The notes below the pieces were generated by a model, which searched no databases, was not told where the DNA came from, and saw nothing but the letters and a program-made list of their open reading frames with translations. Below, in pieces: positions 34,876-43,712 of a DNA stretch of 64,000 bases. The DNA lies in the NCBI GenBank assembly GCA_024304995.1, contig JAMWZD010000002.1, positions 186,001-250,000 on the forward strand, in the 5' to 3' direction. Numbering within the stretch: the stretch's first letter is position 1; each line of letters begins with the position of its first letter. A program made the translations under genes and the position numbers. Source of the stretch: Rickettsiales bacterium. GTDB lineage: Bacteria; Pseudomonadota; Alphaproteobacteria; Rickettsiales; UBA998.

Positions 34876-34886
34876 CTATAACTCTC

Positions 34887-35087
34887 CTAGCGTCCGTATG
34901 GCATAAATTGTTTTACAATGCGTGCATCTGCGTCAGACATCACTTTCGTGCCGCGTTGTTTGCGGATGAAAGACTGTGAACGCTTGGTCATGCCGTGCTG
35001 TTTGCCAGCCACATTGCGAAGCACTTTGCCCGTGCCTGTGAGTTTGAAGCGTCCTTTAACGCTTGATTTTGTCTTCATTTTTGGCAT
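34887..35087 (-). CDS. rpmI: 50S ribosomal protein L35
   Basis: A 66-residue basic protein with the typical start [25 protein letters not shown] lies upstream of the ATG. It is the first gene of the rpmI-rplT-pheS operon here; infC is not adjacent. Confidence 0.97.
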   Translation of the reverse strand: MPKMKTKSSVKGRFKLTGTGKVLRNVAGKQHGMTKRSQSFIRKQRGTKVMSDADARIVKQFMPYGR

Positions 35088-35169
35088 TTTTGTCTCCTGC
35101 TGTGAGCGGGGTTAAATCACGTTGCACAAGGCAGCCAAGAATTAGCCTGCGCAACAATCTAGCCAGCGT

Positions 35170-36171
35170 TTATAGGCTGTTACAACAATTTTTGCAAGCA
35201 GTTTGTGAAACAACATTCACTGGCTTTCCATCCAGAAATGCCAGCACATTGCGCACCGTCTGATCCAGCAGGCGTTGCTGCGCTTCAATACCTGCCCATG
35301 CAATATGCGGGGTGAGAAGTAAATTTGGCACATCCTGCAACAATGGATTATCTGGCGTTGGTGGTTCAGTGCTTAACACATCCACACCAGCACCTGCAAT
35401 CTCACCAGTTTGCAACGCCTGTGCCAGCGCTGCCTCATTCACCACGCCCCCGCGCGCAGTGTTGATGAGGAAGGCGCTTTTCTTCATAGCTTTCAGCTCT
35501 TCCGTGCTGACAGTGTCTTTCGTTTGTTCGGTGAGTGGGCAGTGGAACGTGAGAATGTCTGATTTTGCAATCACCTCATTAAACGCCGTGCGCCCTTCGC
35601 GCAATTCATCTGCGCCTTTGCGTTCTGCTATCAGCACCTTCATGCCGAACGCTTCAGCCACTTTTGCCACGGCTTGCCCCAATTCGCCGTAACCCACAAT
35701 GCCCAGCGTTTTGCCGTCCAGCTCATAGGTCGGATAGTCCAGAATGGCGAATTGTGTGCTGCGCTGCCACTTGCCCGCCTGCACATCTGCATGATAATGC
35801 GGGAATTGGGTCATTAAATTGGTCATCAACATGAAGACATGCTGCACCACAGAAGCCGTGCTATATGATGCGACATTGCATACGGTCACTTCTTTTTCCT
35901 TTGCAGCGTCAAGGTCTATGATGTTGTAGCCCGTTGCCAGCACAGAGACGAGTTTGAGCTTATCTGCGCCCATAATCGCTTCTCGGTGCAACTGCCCTTT
36001 GTTAGTGAGTACAATATTAGCATCTTTCACCCGCACTTCCGCTTCTTCTGGTGTGCTATGTTCATAAAAAGTGCAATCTGGAAAGTGCTTGCTGAAAAAT
36101 GTCCAGTCCAGAGAATCTGCCGAGATACCACCGCGATCCAGCATGACGATGTTATAAGATGAAGTGTCCAT
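35170..36171 (-). CDS. D-2-hydroxyacid dehydrogenase (glycerate/hydroxypyruvate type)
   Basis: An NAD(P)-dependent reductase of the D-isomer 2-hydroxyacid dehydrogenase family, 333 residues. The nucleotide-binding motif is GIVGYGELGQAVAKV, with the catalytic Arg in NTARGGVV, Glu in STEPPTPDNPL and His in LTPHIAWAG. The lack of a phosphate-binding extension and the overall length fit glycerate dehydrogenase or hydroxypyruvate reductase (HprA-like), but the substrate cannot be read from sequence. It lies alone upstream of rpmI. Confidence 0.9.
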   Translation of the reverse strand: MDTSSYNIVMLDRGGISADSLDWTFFSKHFPDCTFYEHSTPEEAEVRVKDANIVLTNKGQLHREAIMGADKLKLVSVLATGYNIIDLDAAKEKEVTVCNVASYSTASVVQHVFMLMTNLMTQFPHYHADVQAGKWQRSTQFAILDYPTYELDGKTLGIVGYGELGQAVAKVAEAFGMKVLIAERKGADELREGRTAFNEVIAKSDILTFHCPLTEQTKDTVSTEELKAMKKSAFLINTARGGVVNEAALAQALQTGEIAGAGVDVLSTEPPTPDNPLLQDVPNLLLTPHIAWAGIEAQQRLLDQTVRNVLAFLDGKPVNVVSQTACKNCCNSL

Positions 36172-36276
36172 ACGCTAACTATCCTTGACAATTTTTAATA
36201 ACGGCTTATTAAAACATTATCATTGATATATATCAAACTGATATTGTTTTTTTGAAAGCGAATGTGCTGATTATCT

Positions 36277-36546
36277 ATGTTAAAATTTCCAGATCGGGTG
36301 AAACGTCATTTTGCCAGTTGGAATCTCTGGCTTTACTATATCAGATTCATAGTCGTAGCTGTTTTATTGAGCGTACTTATTGCAAATCATGTGCTGATGC
36401 TATTGTTGTTAATAATGCTGATTACAGCGCTTGTTATATTTCTCGTGTTTTTTGCATTGTGGTTGCGCGGCGCAGATGATTTCGTCAGTCAGCTGCCAGC
36501 ATATAGTGAAGATGAGTATGCGGACATTTTAACTCAGGAAGAATAA
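36277..36546 (+). CDS. Hypothetical two-TM membrane protein
   Basis: An 89-residue protein with a basic N-terminus, two closely spaced hydrophobic helices (about 22-40 and 42-64) and an acidic C-terminal tail (PAYSEDEYADILTQEE). I do not recognise the family. It stands alone between the dehydrogenase and the convergent DUF4130 gene, whose stop is 10 bp away. Confidence 0.6.
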   Translation: MLKFPDRVKRHFASWNLWLYYIRFIVVAVLLSVLIANHVLMLLLLIMLITALVIFLVFFALWLRGADDFVSQLPAYSEDEYADILTQEE

Positions 36547-36555
36547 ACCTGATTT

Positions 36556-37377
36556 TTAGAGGAAGAGTGTATTATCATCTTCCTCTTTTTTGCTTTTGCT
36601 GTTGCTGTCTTTTACCATCTTCTTCACGCGTGCATCGGCTTCTTCCAGCATGGATGGGATTATCGCGGTTTCAGGCATAGTATGCCAGTATTTCCGCGGC
36701 ATTTCAGATGCCATCATATCCATTTTAATGCGAGCGGGGTTGAAGATGTTGCGGTAAAACGTAATCCACATTTCTTCCACTGCATCTTCGTGGGGAATAG
36801 CGCTGCGCGGCTGTCCTTCACCATATCGCAATTTTTCACCGTTCCAATAAGCTGAACAATAGGGCGTAAGAATAGCCCAGTTCATAGATGTAAATCGGCG
36901 CATGAAAAACGGTGCAACACGATGCAGCACATAATGCGTAGGTTCGTACCACGCCATATAAGTATTCTGATACCCTTCCACTTCTCTGAATCGTAAAAAA
37001 GCCTTCATTTTGTGGCTATCTCTACGCACCTGTCCCACCATGCGGTGCAGCAGCATCACGTCACTGTCAGTCGGGATGGAAAGCAGGCGCGGTTCTTCAT
37101 AGACCAGCCTCCAAAGGAGACGGTATAAAATGCCCCATCGCGCACTATTGCGGAAACTGGCGGCGGCATCTGCCAGTGTCACAAATTCTCTGCTCACATT
37201 AATCACAAAATCTTCAGGTGCTTCGGGAAGAGCAGTATTAAACAATCCTTGTTGATCATCTGATTGCCATTCCACATCCGCAGGGGGAATGCCTGCCGCC
37301 AGCGCATTGCGCGCTTCATAACGCCATTCATCGAAGTTGTAGACTTCCGCGTGATAGATATGTTGTGACTCTAACAT
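36556..37377 (-). CDS. DUF4130 domain protein, putative DNA repair (TIGR03915-like)
   Basis: A 273-residue protein whose core (about 80-240, with HKMKAFLRFREVEG, YMAWYEPTHYVLHRVAPFFMRRF and WAILTPYCSAYW) matches the DUF4130 family that accompanies or is fused to uracil-DNA-glycosylase-like proteins (UdgX). The C-terminus is Lys/Ser/Asp-rich. It lies 33 bp downstream of a radical SAM gene of the linked TIGR03916 type; the pair is commonly annotated as DNA modification/repair. The activity is not established. Confidence 0.88.
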   Translation of the reverse strand: MLESQHIYHAEVYNFDEWRYEARNALAAGIPPADVEWQSDDQQGLFNTALPEAPEDFVINVSREFVTLADAAASFRNSARWGILYRLLWRLVYEEPRLLSIPTDSDVMLLHRMVGQVRRDSHKMKAFLRFREVEGYQNTYMAWYEPTHYVLHRVAPFFMRRFTSMNWAILTPYCSAYWNGEKLRYGEGQPRSAIPHEDAVEEMWITFYRNIFNPARIKMDMMASEMPRKYWHTMPETAIIPSMLEEADARVKKMVKDSNSKSKKEEDDNTLFL

Positions 37378-37410
37378 AGTTTTAATTATTAACGAAAATC
37401 TTTAAAAAAG

Positions 37411-38640
37411 CTATAATGACAATTCGAGCTGCGTCTGCACTGGCGCGGCAAGTTGCACAATTAGCTTTTCAGTGTCAATAATGCCGTGGGGATGCCAGTC
37501 CTGCGTAATGATAAACGGACGTGCGCGTTTTAAGACGCAGCGCAGTTTTTTAAGGTCTTCCAGTGTCACCGCTTTTAAACGACGAATCTGCAGAATTTTG
37601 GATACGTTTTTAACACCAATGCCAGGGATGCGCAGAAGCGCTTCTTTGCTGGCTTTGTTCACATTGACGGGGAAAAAATCACGATTATTCAGCGCCCAGT
37701 TCGTTTTAGGGTCCACATCCAGCCGCAAATCTGGCTGTTTCGCGGTGATAATTTCTTCCACCTTATAGCCGTAAAAACGCAGCATCCAATCCGCCTGATA
37801 TAAACGATGTTCGCGCATCAGCGGCGGATTTTTCACAGGCAAACCATGATGCGCATCTGGGATGGGGCTGAACGCGGAATAATAGACGCGGCGCAGACTG
37901 TGTTTGGAATACAGGCTGCTAGCAGTATTTAAAATGGTATAATCCTGCGTAGGGGTTGCACCAATAATCATCTGGGTGGATTGCCCTGCAGGCGTGAAAG
38001 GTGGTGGCTTCAGCTTGGCTTTGCGGGCATCCTTAAATTCTTTGATTTTATATTCCACGCTTGCCATATTACCTTCCAGCGCATCTTTCTTTTTCTCTGG
38101 GGCGAGTTGTTGCAAATCATCATCCGTGGGAAGTTCGATATTCACGCTGAGGCGATCGGCATAAAGCCCTGCTTCAGTAATCAAATCATCATGCGCACCA
38201 GGAATGGTTTTCAGGTGAATATAACCTTTATAGCCGTGATGCAGCCGCAAAGACTTTGCTACCCGCACCATTTGTTCCATCGTATAATCCGAATCACGGA
38301 TGATGCCAGAGCTTAAAAACAGCCCTTCAATATAATTTCGTTTGTAAAATTCAAGCGTGAGATAAATAATTTCATCGGTGGTAAATCGTGCGCGTTGCAC
38401 GTTGGAGGAGATGCGGTTAATGCAATATTTGCAGTCAAACATGCAATAATTCGTCATCAGAATTTTCAGCAGCGAAATGCACCGCCCATCTGGCGTATAG
38501 CTATGGCAAATGCCCATCCCTTCCGTGCTGCCAATGCCCTTGCCCTCACGCTTCGTATTTGACCCCGAAGACGAGCAGGACGCATCATATTTGGCTGCGT
38601 CAGCGAGAATGGCAAGTTTTTGTTGGAGGTCTAGTCGCAT
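37411..38640 (-). CDS. Radical SAM protein, putative DNA modification/repair (TIGR03916-like)
   Basis: A 409-residue radical SAM enzyme with the cluster motif C66-x3-C70-x2-C73 (YCMFDCKYC) and a C-terminal helix-hairpin-helix-like region (about 325-370: NVNKASKEALLRIPGIGVKNVSKIL) that suggests DNA binding. The N-terminus CSSSGSNTKREGKGIGSTEG is characteristic of the family. It is the first gene of a two-gene unit with the DUF4130 protein. Known from family: co-occurrence with UdgX-type repair; inferred: joint action on DNA lesions. Confidence 0.92.
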   Translation of the reverse strand: MRLDLQQKLAILADAAKYDASCSSSGSNTKREGKGIGSTEGMGICHSYTPDGRCISLLKILMTNYCMFDCKYCINRISSNVQRARFTTDEIIYLTLEFYKRNYIEGLFLSSGIIRDSDYTMEQMVRVAKSLRLHHGYKGYIHLKTIPGAHDDLITEAGLYADRLSVNIELPTDDDLQQLAPEKKKDALEGNMASVEYKIKEFKDARKAKLKPPPFTPAGQSTQMIIGATPTQDYTILNTASSLYSKHSLRRVYYSAFSPIPDAHHGLPVKNPPLMREHRLYQADWMLRFYGYKVEEIITAKQPDLRLDVDPKTNWALNNRDFFPVNVNKASKEALLRIPGIGVKNVSKILQIRRLKAVTLEDLKKLRCVLKRARPFIITQDWHPHGIIDTEKLIVQLAAPVQTQLELSL

Positions 38641-38787
38641 ACTATATTATATAAGTGAGTATGCATGTGTTGCAATGAAGTGGTTTAATTAAACGTGTAA
38701 TTATAAGTAATGTTATAGTTGTCATGAAGCTGTAACAATAAAATATTAACTTAAATTAATAAGAAATAAATTAAAAGGAGTTTTAAG

Positions 38788-39216
38788 GTGGGAGTTAATA
38801 TAACAGAAGTAATAGCAGGAATGCATGGTGATAATCCTGATTTGAATACTCCTGAAGAGGTTGAAGCTTTTATAAATGAAACTGGCGCAAATCCAGCAGA
38901 AGTTGGTGAATTTGATAAAGAAGTGGAAAAAGAAGCGAGAGAGAACAATTCTAGCGACGTGCTTCATTTGGATGGGAATATTATCGAAAGGTGGGAATCC
39001 TTAGCACATGACGCCCCAAAAATGACAGAAGAAGAGATTGAGGAATCTGCCAAGCGATTTGAAAATCTGGATATGAAAGAAATCATTGAGGGGTTATCGG
39101 AATTTGATATTAAAGGCGCTGATTATAATGCTCCTGAAATAAATCATAATGATATCGAATGTAAATCATGTCCCAACGAACGTGAGCAATCGGGTCGTGA
39201 TGGGATTACATGGTAG
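38788..39216 (+). CDS. Hypothetical acidic protein
   Basis: A 142-residue, very acidic soluble protein, with GTG start supported by AAAAGGAG 7 bp upstream. Two repeated Glu-rich helical segments are visible (about 22-52 and 78-105), and a C-terminal CKSCPNE has two cysteines. No recognised domain. It ends exactly at the border of the convergent leuC stop codon. Confidence 0.6.
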   Translation: MGVNITEVIAGMHGDNPDLNTPEEVEAFINETGANPAEVGEFDKEVEKEARENNSSDVLHLDGNIIERWESLAHDAPKMTEEEIEESAKRFENLDMKEIIEGLSEFDIKGADYNAPEINHNDIECKSCPNEREQSGRDGITW

Positions 39217-40614
39217 TCACATCTTCCGAACATCCGTCAAATGCCCTGTAATCGCCGCGGCGGCTGCCATGGCGGGGCTTACCAGATGTGTGCGTCCTCC
39301 GCGACCCTGACGACCTTCAAAATTGCGGTTGGAGGTGGAGGCGCAGCGTTCTTTGTCGCTGAGTTTGTCGGCGTTCATTGCCAAGCACATGGAACAACCT
39401 GGCTCACGCCATTCAAATCCTGCTTCGGTGAAGATCGTGTGCAACCCTTCGGCTTCGGCTTGTTCTTTCACCAGACCAGAGCCAGGCACGACCATTGCCA
39501 GCGTCACATTATCTGCTTTTTTATGACCTTTAACCACTTTTGCCGCTTCACGGAAATCTTCAATGCGTCCATTGGTGCATGAGCCGATGAACACTTTGTC
39601 AATCGTCACATCTTCCAGCTTCATGCCTGACTGCAAACCCATATAATCAAGCGAGCGTTTGACTGCCACTTTGCGGTTTTCATCGGTGAAGTCATCTAGC
39701 GAAGGCACGTTTGCCGAAATGGGAAGAACGTCCTGCGGGCTGGTTCCCCATGTCACTTGTGGTTCAATGTCTGCGGCATTCAGCGTGATTTCCTTGTCGA
39801 ACACTGCATCTGCATCTGTGGTATATTGTGACCAGAACTTGACTGCTGCATCAAAGTCTTTCGGGGCGAGGGGGCGACCTTTGATATATTTAAAGGTGAC
39901 TTCATCTGGTGCAATCAGTCCTGCACGCGCACCAGCTTCAATGGACATATTGCAGACCGTCATGCGCCCTTCCATGGAAAGGTTCATAATGGCATCCCCT
40001 GCATATTCAATCACATATCCTGTGCCACCTGCTGTGCCGAGTTTTCCAATGATGGCAAGCGTAATATCTTTTGCTGTCACACCATTGCCCAGTTCACCAT
40101 TCACGGTTACACGCATATTTTTCGGCTTCTTCTGGCGTAACGTCTGAGTTGCCAACACATGTTCAACCTCAGACGTGCCAATGCCAAATGCAAGCGCACC
40201 AAATGCACCATGCGTAGAAGTGTGAGAATCACCACAGACAATCGTCATGCCAGGTTGTGTGAAGCCCTGTTCAGGGCCGACCACATGCACAATGCCTTGG
40301 CGGATATCGTGCATGGAGAAATACTGTACGCCAAATTCTTCGCAATTTTTCTCTAATGTTTCCACCTGAATGCGCGAGGTTTCATCTTTAATGCCTTCTG
40401 CGCGGTCTGGCGTGGTGGGTACGTTATGATCTGCCACAGCAAGCGTTGCTTCTGGGCGGCGCACCTTGCGCCCTGCCATGCGCAACCCTTCAAAGGCTTG
40501 CGGGCTGGTCACTTCATGCACCATATGGCGGTCAATATAAATCAGTGTTGTGCCGTCATCTGCGGTGTCCACCAAATGTGTTTGCCATATTTTGTCAAAA
40601 AGTGTTTGTGCCAT
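39217..40614 (-). CDS. leuC: 3-isopropylmalate dehydratase large subunit
   Basis: An aconitase-superfamily enzyme of leucine biosynthesis that isomerises 2-isopropylmalate with the LeuD small subunit. The 465-residue protein carries the 4Fe-4S ligands in GSCTNGR and GCSMCLAMN, and the substrate loop [31 protein letters not shown]. leuD and leuB are not in the window, so the subunits are encoded apart or further away. Directly upstream there are a short tandem GGGTTTAGGTT repeat and a palindromic repeat. Confidence 0.97.
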   Translation of the reverse strand: MAQTLFDKIWQTHLVDTADDGTTLIYIDRHMVHEVTSPQAFEGLRMAGRKVRRPEATLAVADHNVPTTPDRAEGIKDETSRIQVETLEKNCEEFGVQYFSMHDIRQGIVHVVGPEQGFTQPGMTIVCGDSHTSTHGAFGALAFGIGTSEVEHVLATQTLRQKKPKNMRVTVNGELGNGVTAKDITLAIIGKLGTAGGTGYVIEYAGDAIMNLSMEGRMTVCNMSIEAGARAGLIAPDEVTFKYIKGRPLAPKDFDAAVKFWSQYTTDADAVFDKEITLNAADIEPQVTWGTSPQDVLPISANVPSLDDFTDENRKVAVKRSLDYMGLQSGMKLEDVTIDKVFIGSCTNGRIEDFREAAKVVKGHKKADNVTLAMVVPGSGLVKEQAEAEGLHTIFTEAGFEWREPGCSMCLAMNADKLSDKERCASTSNRNFEGRQGRGGRTHLVSPAMAAAAAITGHLTDVRKM

Positions 40615-40658
40615 AATTATCAGGGTTTAGGTTATAGGGTTTAGGTTTTAGTTACGTT

Positions 40659-40741
40659 CGTCATTCTGAAGGTAGTGAAGAATCCATCTCAATGCTAGCG
40701 CAAGAGTCTCTGGATGCTTCGCTTGCACTCAGCAGGACGAT
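40659..40741. repeat. Dispersed palindromic repeat, copy 3
   Basis: An inverted-orientation relative of copy 2, sharing TCATTCTGAA, GAAGAATCCATCTC and the core GCGCAAGAGTCTCTGGATGC in reverse complement. It sits between the leuC start and the rplS operon terminator. Confidence 0.8.
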
Positions 40742-40786
40742 GCATTTATTGCCAGTTAATATAAGCATTCCTGCTTGCAATGTAAA

Positions 40787-40823
40787 GAAAAGGCTTCGAT
40801 GAAATCACCGAAGCCTTTTTTTA
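40787..40823. terminator. Terminator at the end of the rpsP-rplS operon
   Basis: AAAAGGCTTCG pairs with CGAAGCCTTTT around a 10-base loop. Read on the minus strand it follows rplS by about 20 bp and is followed by TTTTCTTT; the plus strand also has a T run. Confidence 0.85.
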
Positions 40824-40844
40824 GAATTATTTAGAAAATCAAAT

Positions 40845-41237
40845 TTACTTTGATGCTGCTTTTTTCGGTGCGCGATTATAATCCATTTTCTCTTTAATAC
40901 GCGCTGCCTTACCAGTAAGACCACGAAGATAGTAAAGTTTCGCGCGGCGCACATCACCACGGCGCACATTGACGATGCTTTCAATACGTGGAGAGTAAAG
41001 CGGGAATACACGCTCAACACCTTCACCATGACTCAGCTTGCGAATGGTGAAGTTAGATTGCAGACCGCGATTTTTGCGTGCAATGCAGACACCTTCAAAT
41101 GCCTGAATACGCTCATTCGCGCCTTCAATAATACGCACATTTACACGTACTGTGTCACCCGGTGCAAAAGCATCCATCTGCTTTTCCGCGCTTAGTTTCT
41201 CAATCTGCTCTTGCTCTAAAGTCTGCACAAGGTTCAT
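40845..41237 (-). CDS. rplS: 50S ribosomal protein L19
   Basis: A 130-residue large-subunit protein at the 30S-50S interface, with the typical [26 protein letters not shown] region and [25 protein letters not shown]. It is the last gene of the conserved rpsP-rimM-trmD-rplS operon, 12 bp after trmD. Confidence 0.97.
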   Translation of the reverse strand: MNLVQTLEQEQIEKLSAEKQMDAFAPGDTVRVNVRIIEGANERIQAFEGVCIARKNRGLQSNFTIRKLSHGEGVERVFPLYSPRIESIVNVRRGDVRRAKLYYLRGLTGKAARIKEKMDYNRAPKKAASK

Positions 41238-41249
41238 AATCTCTCTCCG

Positions 41250-41978
41250 TCATCCAACCGTTTCGTTGTTGCCCATTTTTGAATATTTGTTCCACAAATC
41301 GGGACGTTTTTGTTCTGTAATCGCTTCCGCTTGCGCCCGACGCCATGCGTTAATACGCTGATGATTGCCGCTTGTCAAGACTTCAGGCACAGGATACCCG
41401 TTCCAAATTGGTGGTTTAGTATAGTGAGGATACTCTAAAAGTCCAGCGCAATCTTCACCAATCATAAAACTCTCTTCATCATGCGTTTCAGGGTTGCCCA
41501 GAATGCCATCCACATGGCGCAGCATGGATTCGACAATGACGAGTGATGCCACTTCGCCGCCAAGCAGAATATAATCACCAATGCTGATTTCTTTAGGTTG
41601 ATAATGTTCAATAATGCGCTGGTCTATCGCTTCAAAACGCCCGCAGATGAAAATATAGTTCGCATGTGTCTCTGCCAGTTCGCAGGAGAGTGATTGTGAG
41701 AAAACAGTGCCATGCGGGGAAGGGAGCAGCAACGGCGCGTCTGGCAGCATGTCCTGCGCCGCTTCTATGGCGCGTGAAAGCACATTTGCCTTCATCACCA
41801 TGCCTGCGCCGCCACCATATGGTGTGTCATCTACCTTGTTGTGTTTGTCGGTCGCAAAGTCACGAATGTTGATTGTGTCATATGACCAGATGCTATTGTG
41901 AAGTGCGCGCCCTGCGACCCCATGCCCAAGCGTGGCGGGGAACATTTCAGGATAAAGCGTGAGAAACAGAAAATGCAT
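41250..41978 (-). CDS. trmD: tRNA (guanine-N1-)-methyltransferase TrmD
   Basis: Methylates G37 of tRNAs with SAM, preventing frameshifting. The 242-residue protein has the trefoil-knot SAM-binding region ISIGDYILLGGEVA and the N-terminal LTLYPEMFPATLGHGVAGRA, plus YGGGAGMVMK. The start codon overlaps the rimM stop (TGATG). Confidence 0.97.
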   Translation of the reverse strand: MHFLFLTLYPEMFPATLGHGVAGRALHNSIWSYDTINIRDFATDKHNKVDDTPYGGGAGMVMKANVLSRAIEAAQDMLPDAPLLLPSPHGTVFSQSLSCELAETHANYIFICGRFEAIDQRIIEHYQPKEISIGDYILLGGEVASLVIVESMLRHVDGILGNPETHDEESFMIGEDCAGLLEYPHYTKPPIWNGYPVPEVLTSGNHQRINAWRRAQAEAITEQKRPDLWNKYSKMGNNETVG

Positions 41979-42508
41979 CAGTCTTTTTCGTGATGGGTGG
42001 CATCCAGCAATTCAGGCGGGCGGAAGGTGAGGCGGCGTGAGCGCACATCACATTCAGGGAAATTCTCCTGCGTGAACAACACCATTTCGCTTTTGCCTTC
42101 ATCTGGCTGAATTTCAATAATATCGCCCGCGCCAAAATTATGCACGGCTTTCACTGTGCCATATGTTGCGCCTGTGTCTTGAGTGACGATAGAGCATCCT
42201 ACTAGTTCTGTGATGTAGAAATCATCCTCATCCAGTTCAGGCAGGCTGTCTTCTGGTGCGTGCAGCAATTTGTTGGTAAGGGCAGCGGCTTCTTCCTTGC
42301 TGCTCACGCCATCAACAGAAATGAGAAATTGCTGCTTTGCTGCGCCAATATAGTGAATATGATATTCCTGATTGCCTTTGGCATCATATAGCACGTCAAA
42401 GTCAAATATGCTTTGCGGGTCTTCCGTATAGCTGTTCAGTTTAACCGCGCCTTTAAGCCCGTGAGGTGCGCCAAATTTACCGACTGCAATATAGTTTTTA
42501 TCTGTCAT
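41978..42508 (-). CDS. rimM: 16S rRNA processing protein RimM
   Basis: A 30S maturation factor that binds S19. The 176-residue protein has the N-terminal RimM domain (VGKFGAPHGLKGAVKL) and a C-terminal PRC-barrel (about 95-165). It lies downstream of a hairpin that separates it from rpsP and overlaps trmD by one base. Confidence 0.95.
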   Translation of the reverse strand: MTDKNYIAVGKFGAPHGLKGAVKLNSYTEDPQSIFDFDVLYDAKGNQEYHIHYIGAAKQQFLISVDGVSSKEEAAALTNKLLHAPEDSLPELDEDDFYITELVGCSIVTQDTGATYGTVKAVHNFGAGDIIEIQPDEGKSEMVLFTQENFPECDVRSRRLTFRPPELLDATHHEKD

Positions 42509-42522
42509 AAAGCACTACATAC

Positions 42523-42553
42523 AAAAAACGCTGACAAGGATGCCAGCGTTTTT
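42523..42553 (-). terminator. Terminator-like hairpin between rpsP and rimM
   Basis: On the minus strand AAAACGCTG pairs with CAGCGTTTT around a 10-base loop and runs into six or more T. It lies 22 bp after the rpsP stop, inside the operon, and would partially uncouple rpsP from rimM-trmD-rplS. Confidence 0.8.
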
Positions 42554-42575
42554 ATGTGAAATATTATTACGTAAC

Positions 42576-42998
42576 TTAAGATGCTTCAGCTTCGCTTGCT
42601 TCTTCAGCAGGTGCTTCTGCAGCTTCTTTTTCTGCTGCGGCAGCTGCTGCAGCTTCAGCTTTCGCTTTTTCTTCCGCTTCTTTGCGAGCCTGCGCACGTG
42701 GAGCAAGTTTCTCAGCCTTGTCTTTAGCTACAAACTTTGGTTTTTCACTCCATACGCCATCTTTGCGAAGAAAGCGTGCTACTGTTTCTGTCGGCTTTGC
42801 ACCCGTTTCCAGCCAGTATTTTACGCGCTCAACATCATAGGTAAAACGTTCTGCACTGTCTTTTTCGATCAGTGGATTATACACACCAAGTTTTTCAATG
42901 AATTTACCATCGCGAGGCGCGCGAACATCAGCTGCAACCAAACGGTAAAATGGGCGTTTCTTTGATCCACCACGAGATAATCTTAAATGTACTGCCAT
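42576..42998 (-). CDS. rpsP: 30S ribosomal protein S16 with Ala/Glu-rich tail
   Basis: Small-subunit assembly protein. Residues 1-80 are the classic S16 domain ([30 protein letters not shown]). A tail of about 50 residues rich in Ala, Lys and Glu follows, as in several alphaproteobacteria, making 140 residues in total. First gene of the operon; ffh, the usual upstream neighbour, is absent. Confidence 0.97.
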   Translation of the reverse strand: MAVHLRLSRGGSKKRPFYRLVAADVRAPRDGKFIEKLGVYNPLIEKDSAERFTYDVERVKYWLETGAKPTETVARFLRKDGVWSEKPKFVAKDKAEKLAPRAQARKEAEEKAKAEAAAAAAAEKEAAEAPAEEASEAEAS

Positions 42999-43187
42999 AA
43001 TATTTCTTTTAATTTCTGCAAGTTTGTATTTTCAAGTTCCGCTATAAAGCAGAGATAGATAGAAAAATCCAGCATTATTTACGGTTTTTTCGGCTTTTAT
43101 GCAAATTAACCATAAAAAATCTGTCATGAAGTGATGATATGCATAAAGCACGTTTGTGAAAGCGAAGAGGCGTGTTATATAGAGTTT

Positions 43188-43712
43188 ATGAAAATTTTTT
43201 TACTGGCATTATCCCTTACTGGTCTGTTCGCAGGAAATGTGGCAGCAGGTGATCTGAAGATAAGTGCGGGAGTGCCGCGCGTGCAGAGTCACGCAGTGTC
43301 TAAATCTCCGCGTGCTTATGTGCAGGATCATCATAAGCTGCATGTTCCCCGTCCACACCGTTATAAAAACTGGCGCTATAATTATAGTCATCGTCCTGAC
43401 CGTTATCATACAAGCTATGGCTGGCAGGAACATCGCCCAGTGCGCTATCCTTATGCGCAGAGTTATTATAGTTCACCCAATGTGATAGTTCGCGAAACCA
43501 TTCGCACGCCTGTTATTGTATCAACTCCAGCGCCCCAGGGCAGGGCAGCATTGCCGTGGCGCGGCGAAGAACATTTCGTCAGACCTAATCACCGCGTACA
43601 ACCTCCTTACATTGAAAGGGAGATTATTCACACTCCGCAGCAGCACCGTGAGACCATCTCACGTGACCCGCTGAATGGATTATGGAATGCAATAGGGTTG
43701 GGTTATGAATAA
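43188..43712 (+). CDS. Secreted His/Tyr/Arg/Pro-rich hypothetical protein
   Basis: A 174-residue protein with a clear Sec signal peptide (MKIFLLALSLTGLFAGNVAA, cleavage near residue 20-21). The mature part is basic and strongly enriched in His, Tyr, Arg and Pro (about 45-110). No recognised domain. The ATG at 43188 is chosen over an in-frame GTG at 43131 because only it places the signal peptide at the N-terminus. It overlaps the next gene by 8 bp. Confidence 0.65.
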   Translation: MKIFLLALSLTGLFAGNVAAGDLKISAGVPRVQSHAVSKSPRAYVQDHHKLHVPRPHRYKNWRYNYSHRPDRYHTSYGWQEHRPVRYPYAQSYYSSPNVIVRETIRTPVIVSTPAPQGRAALPWRGEEHFVRPNHRVQPPYIEREIIHTPQQHRETISRDPLNGLWNAIGLGYE

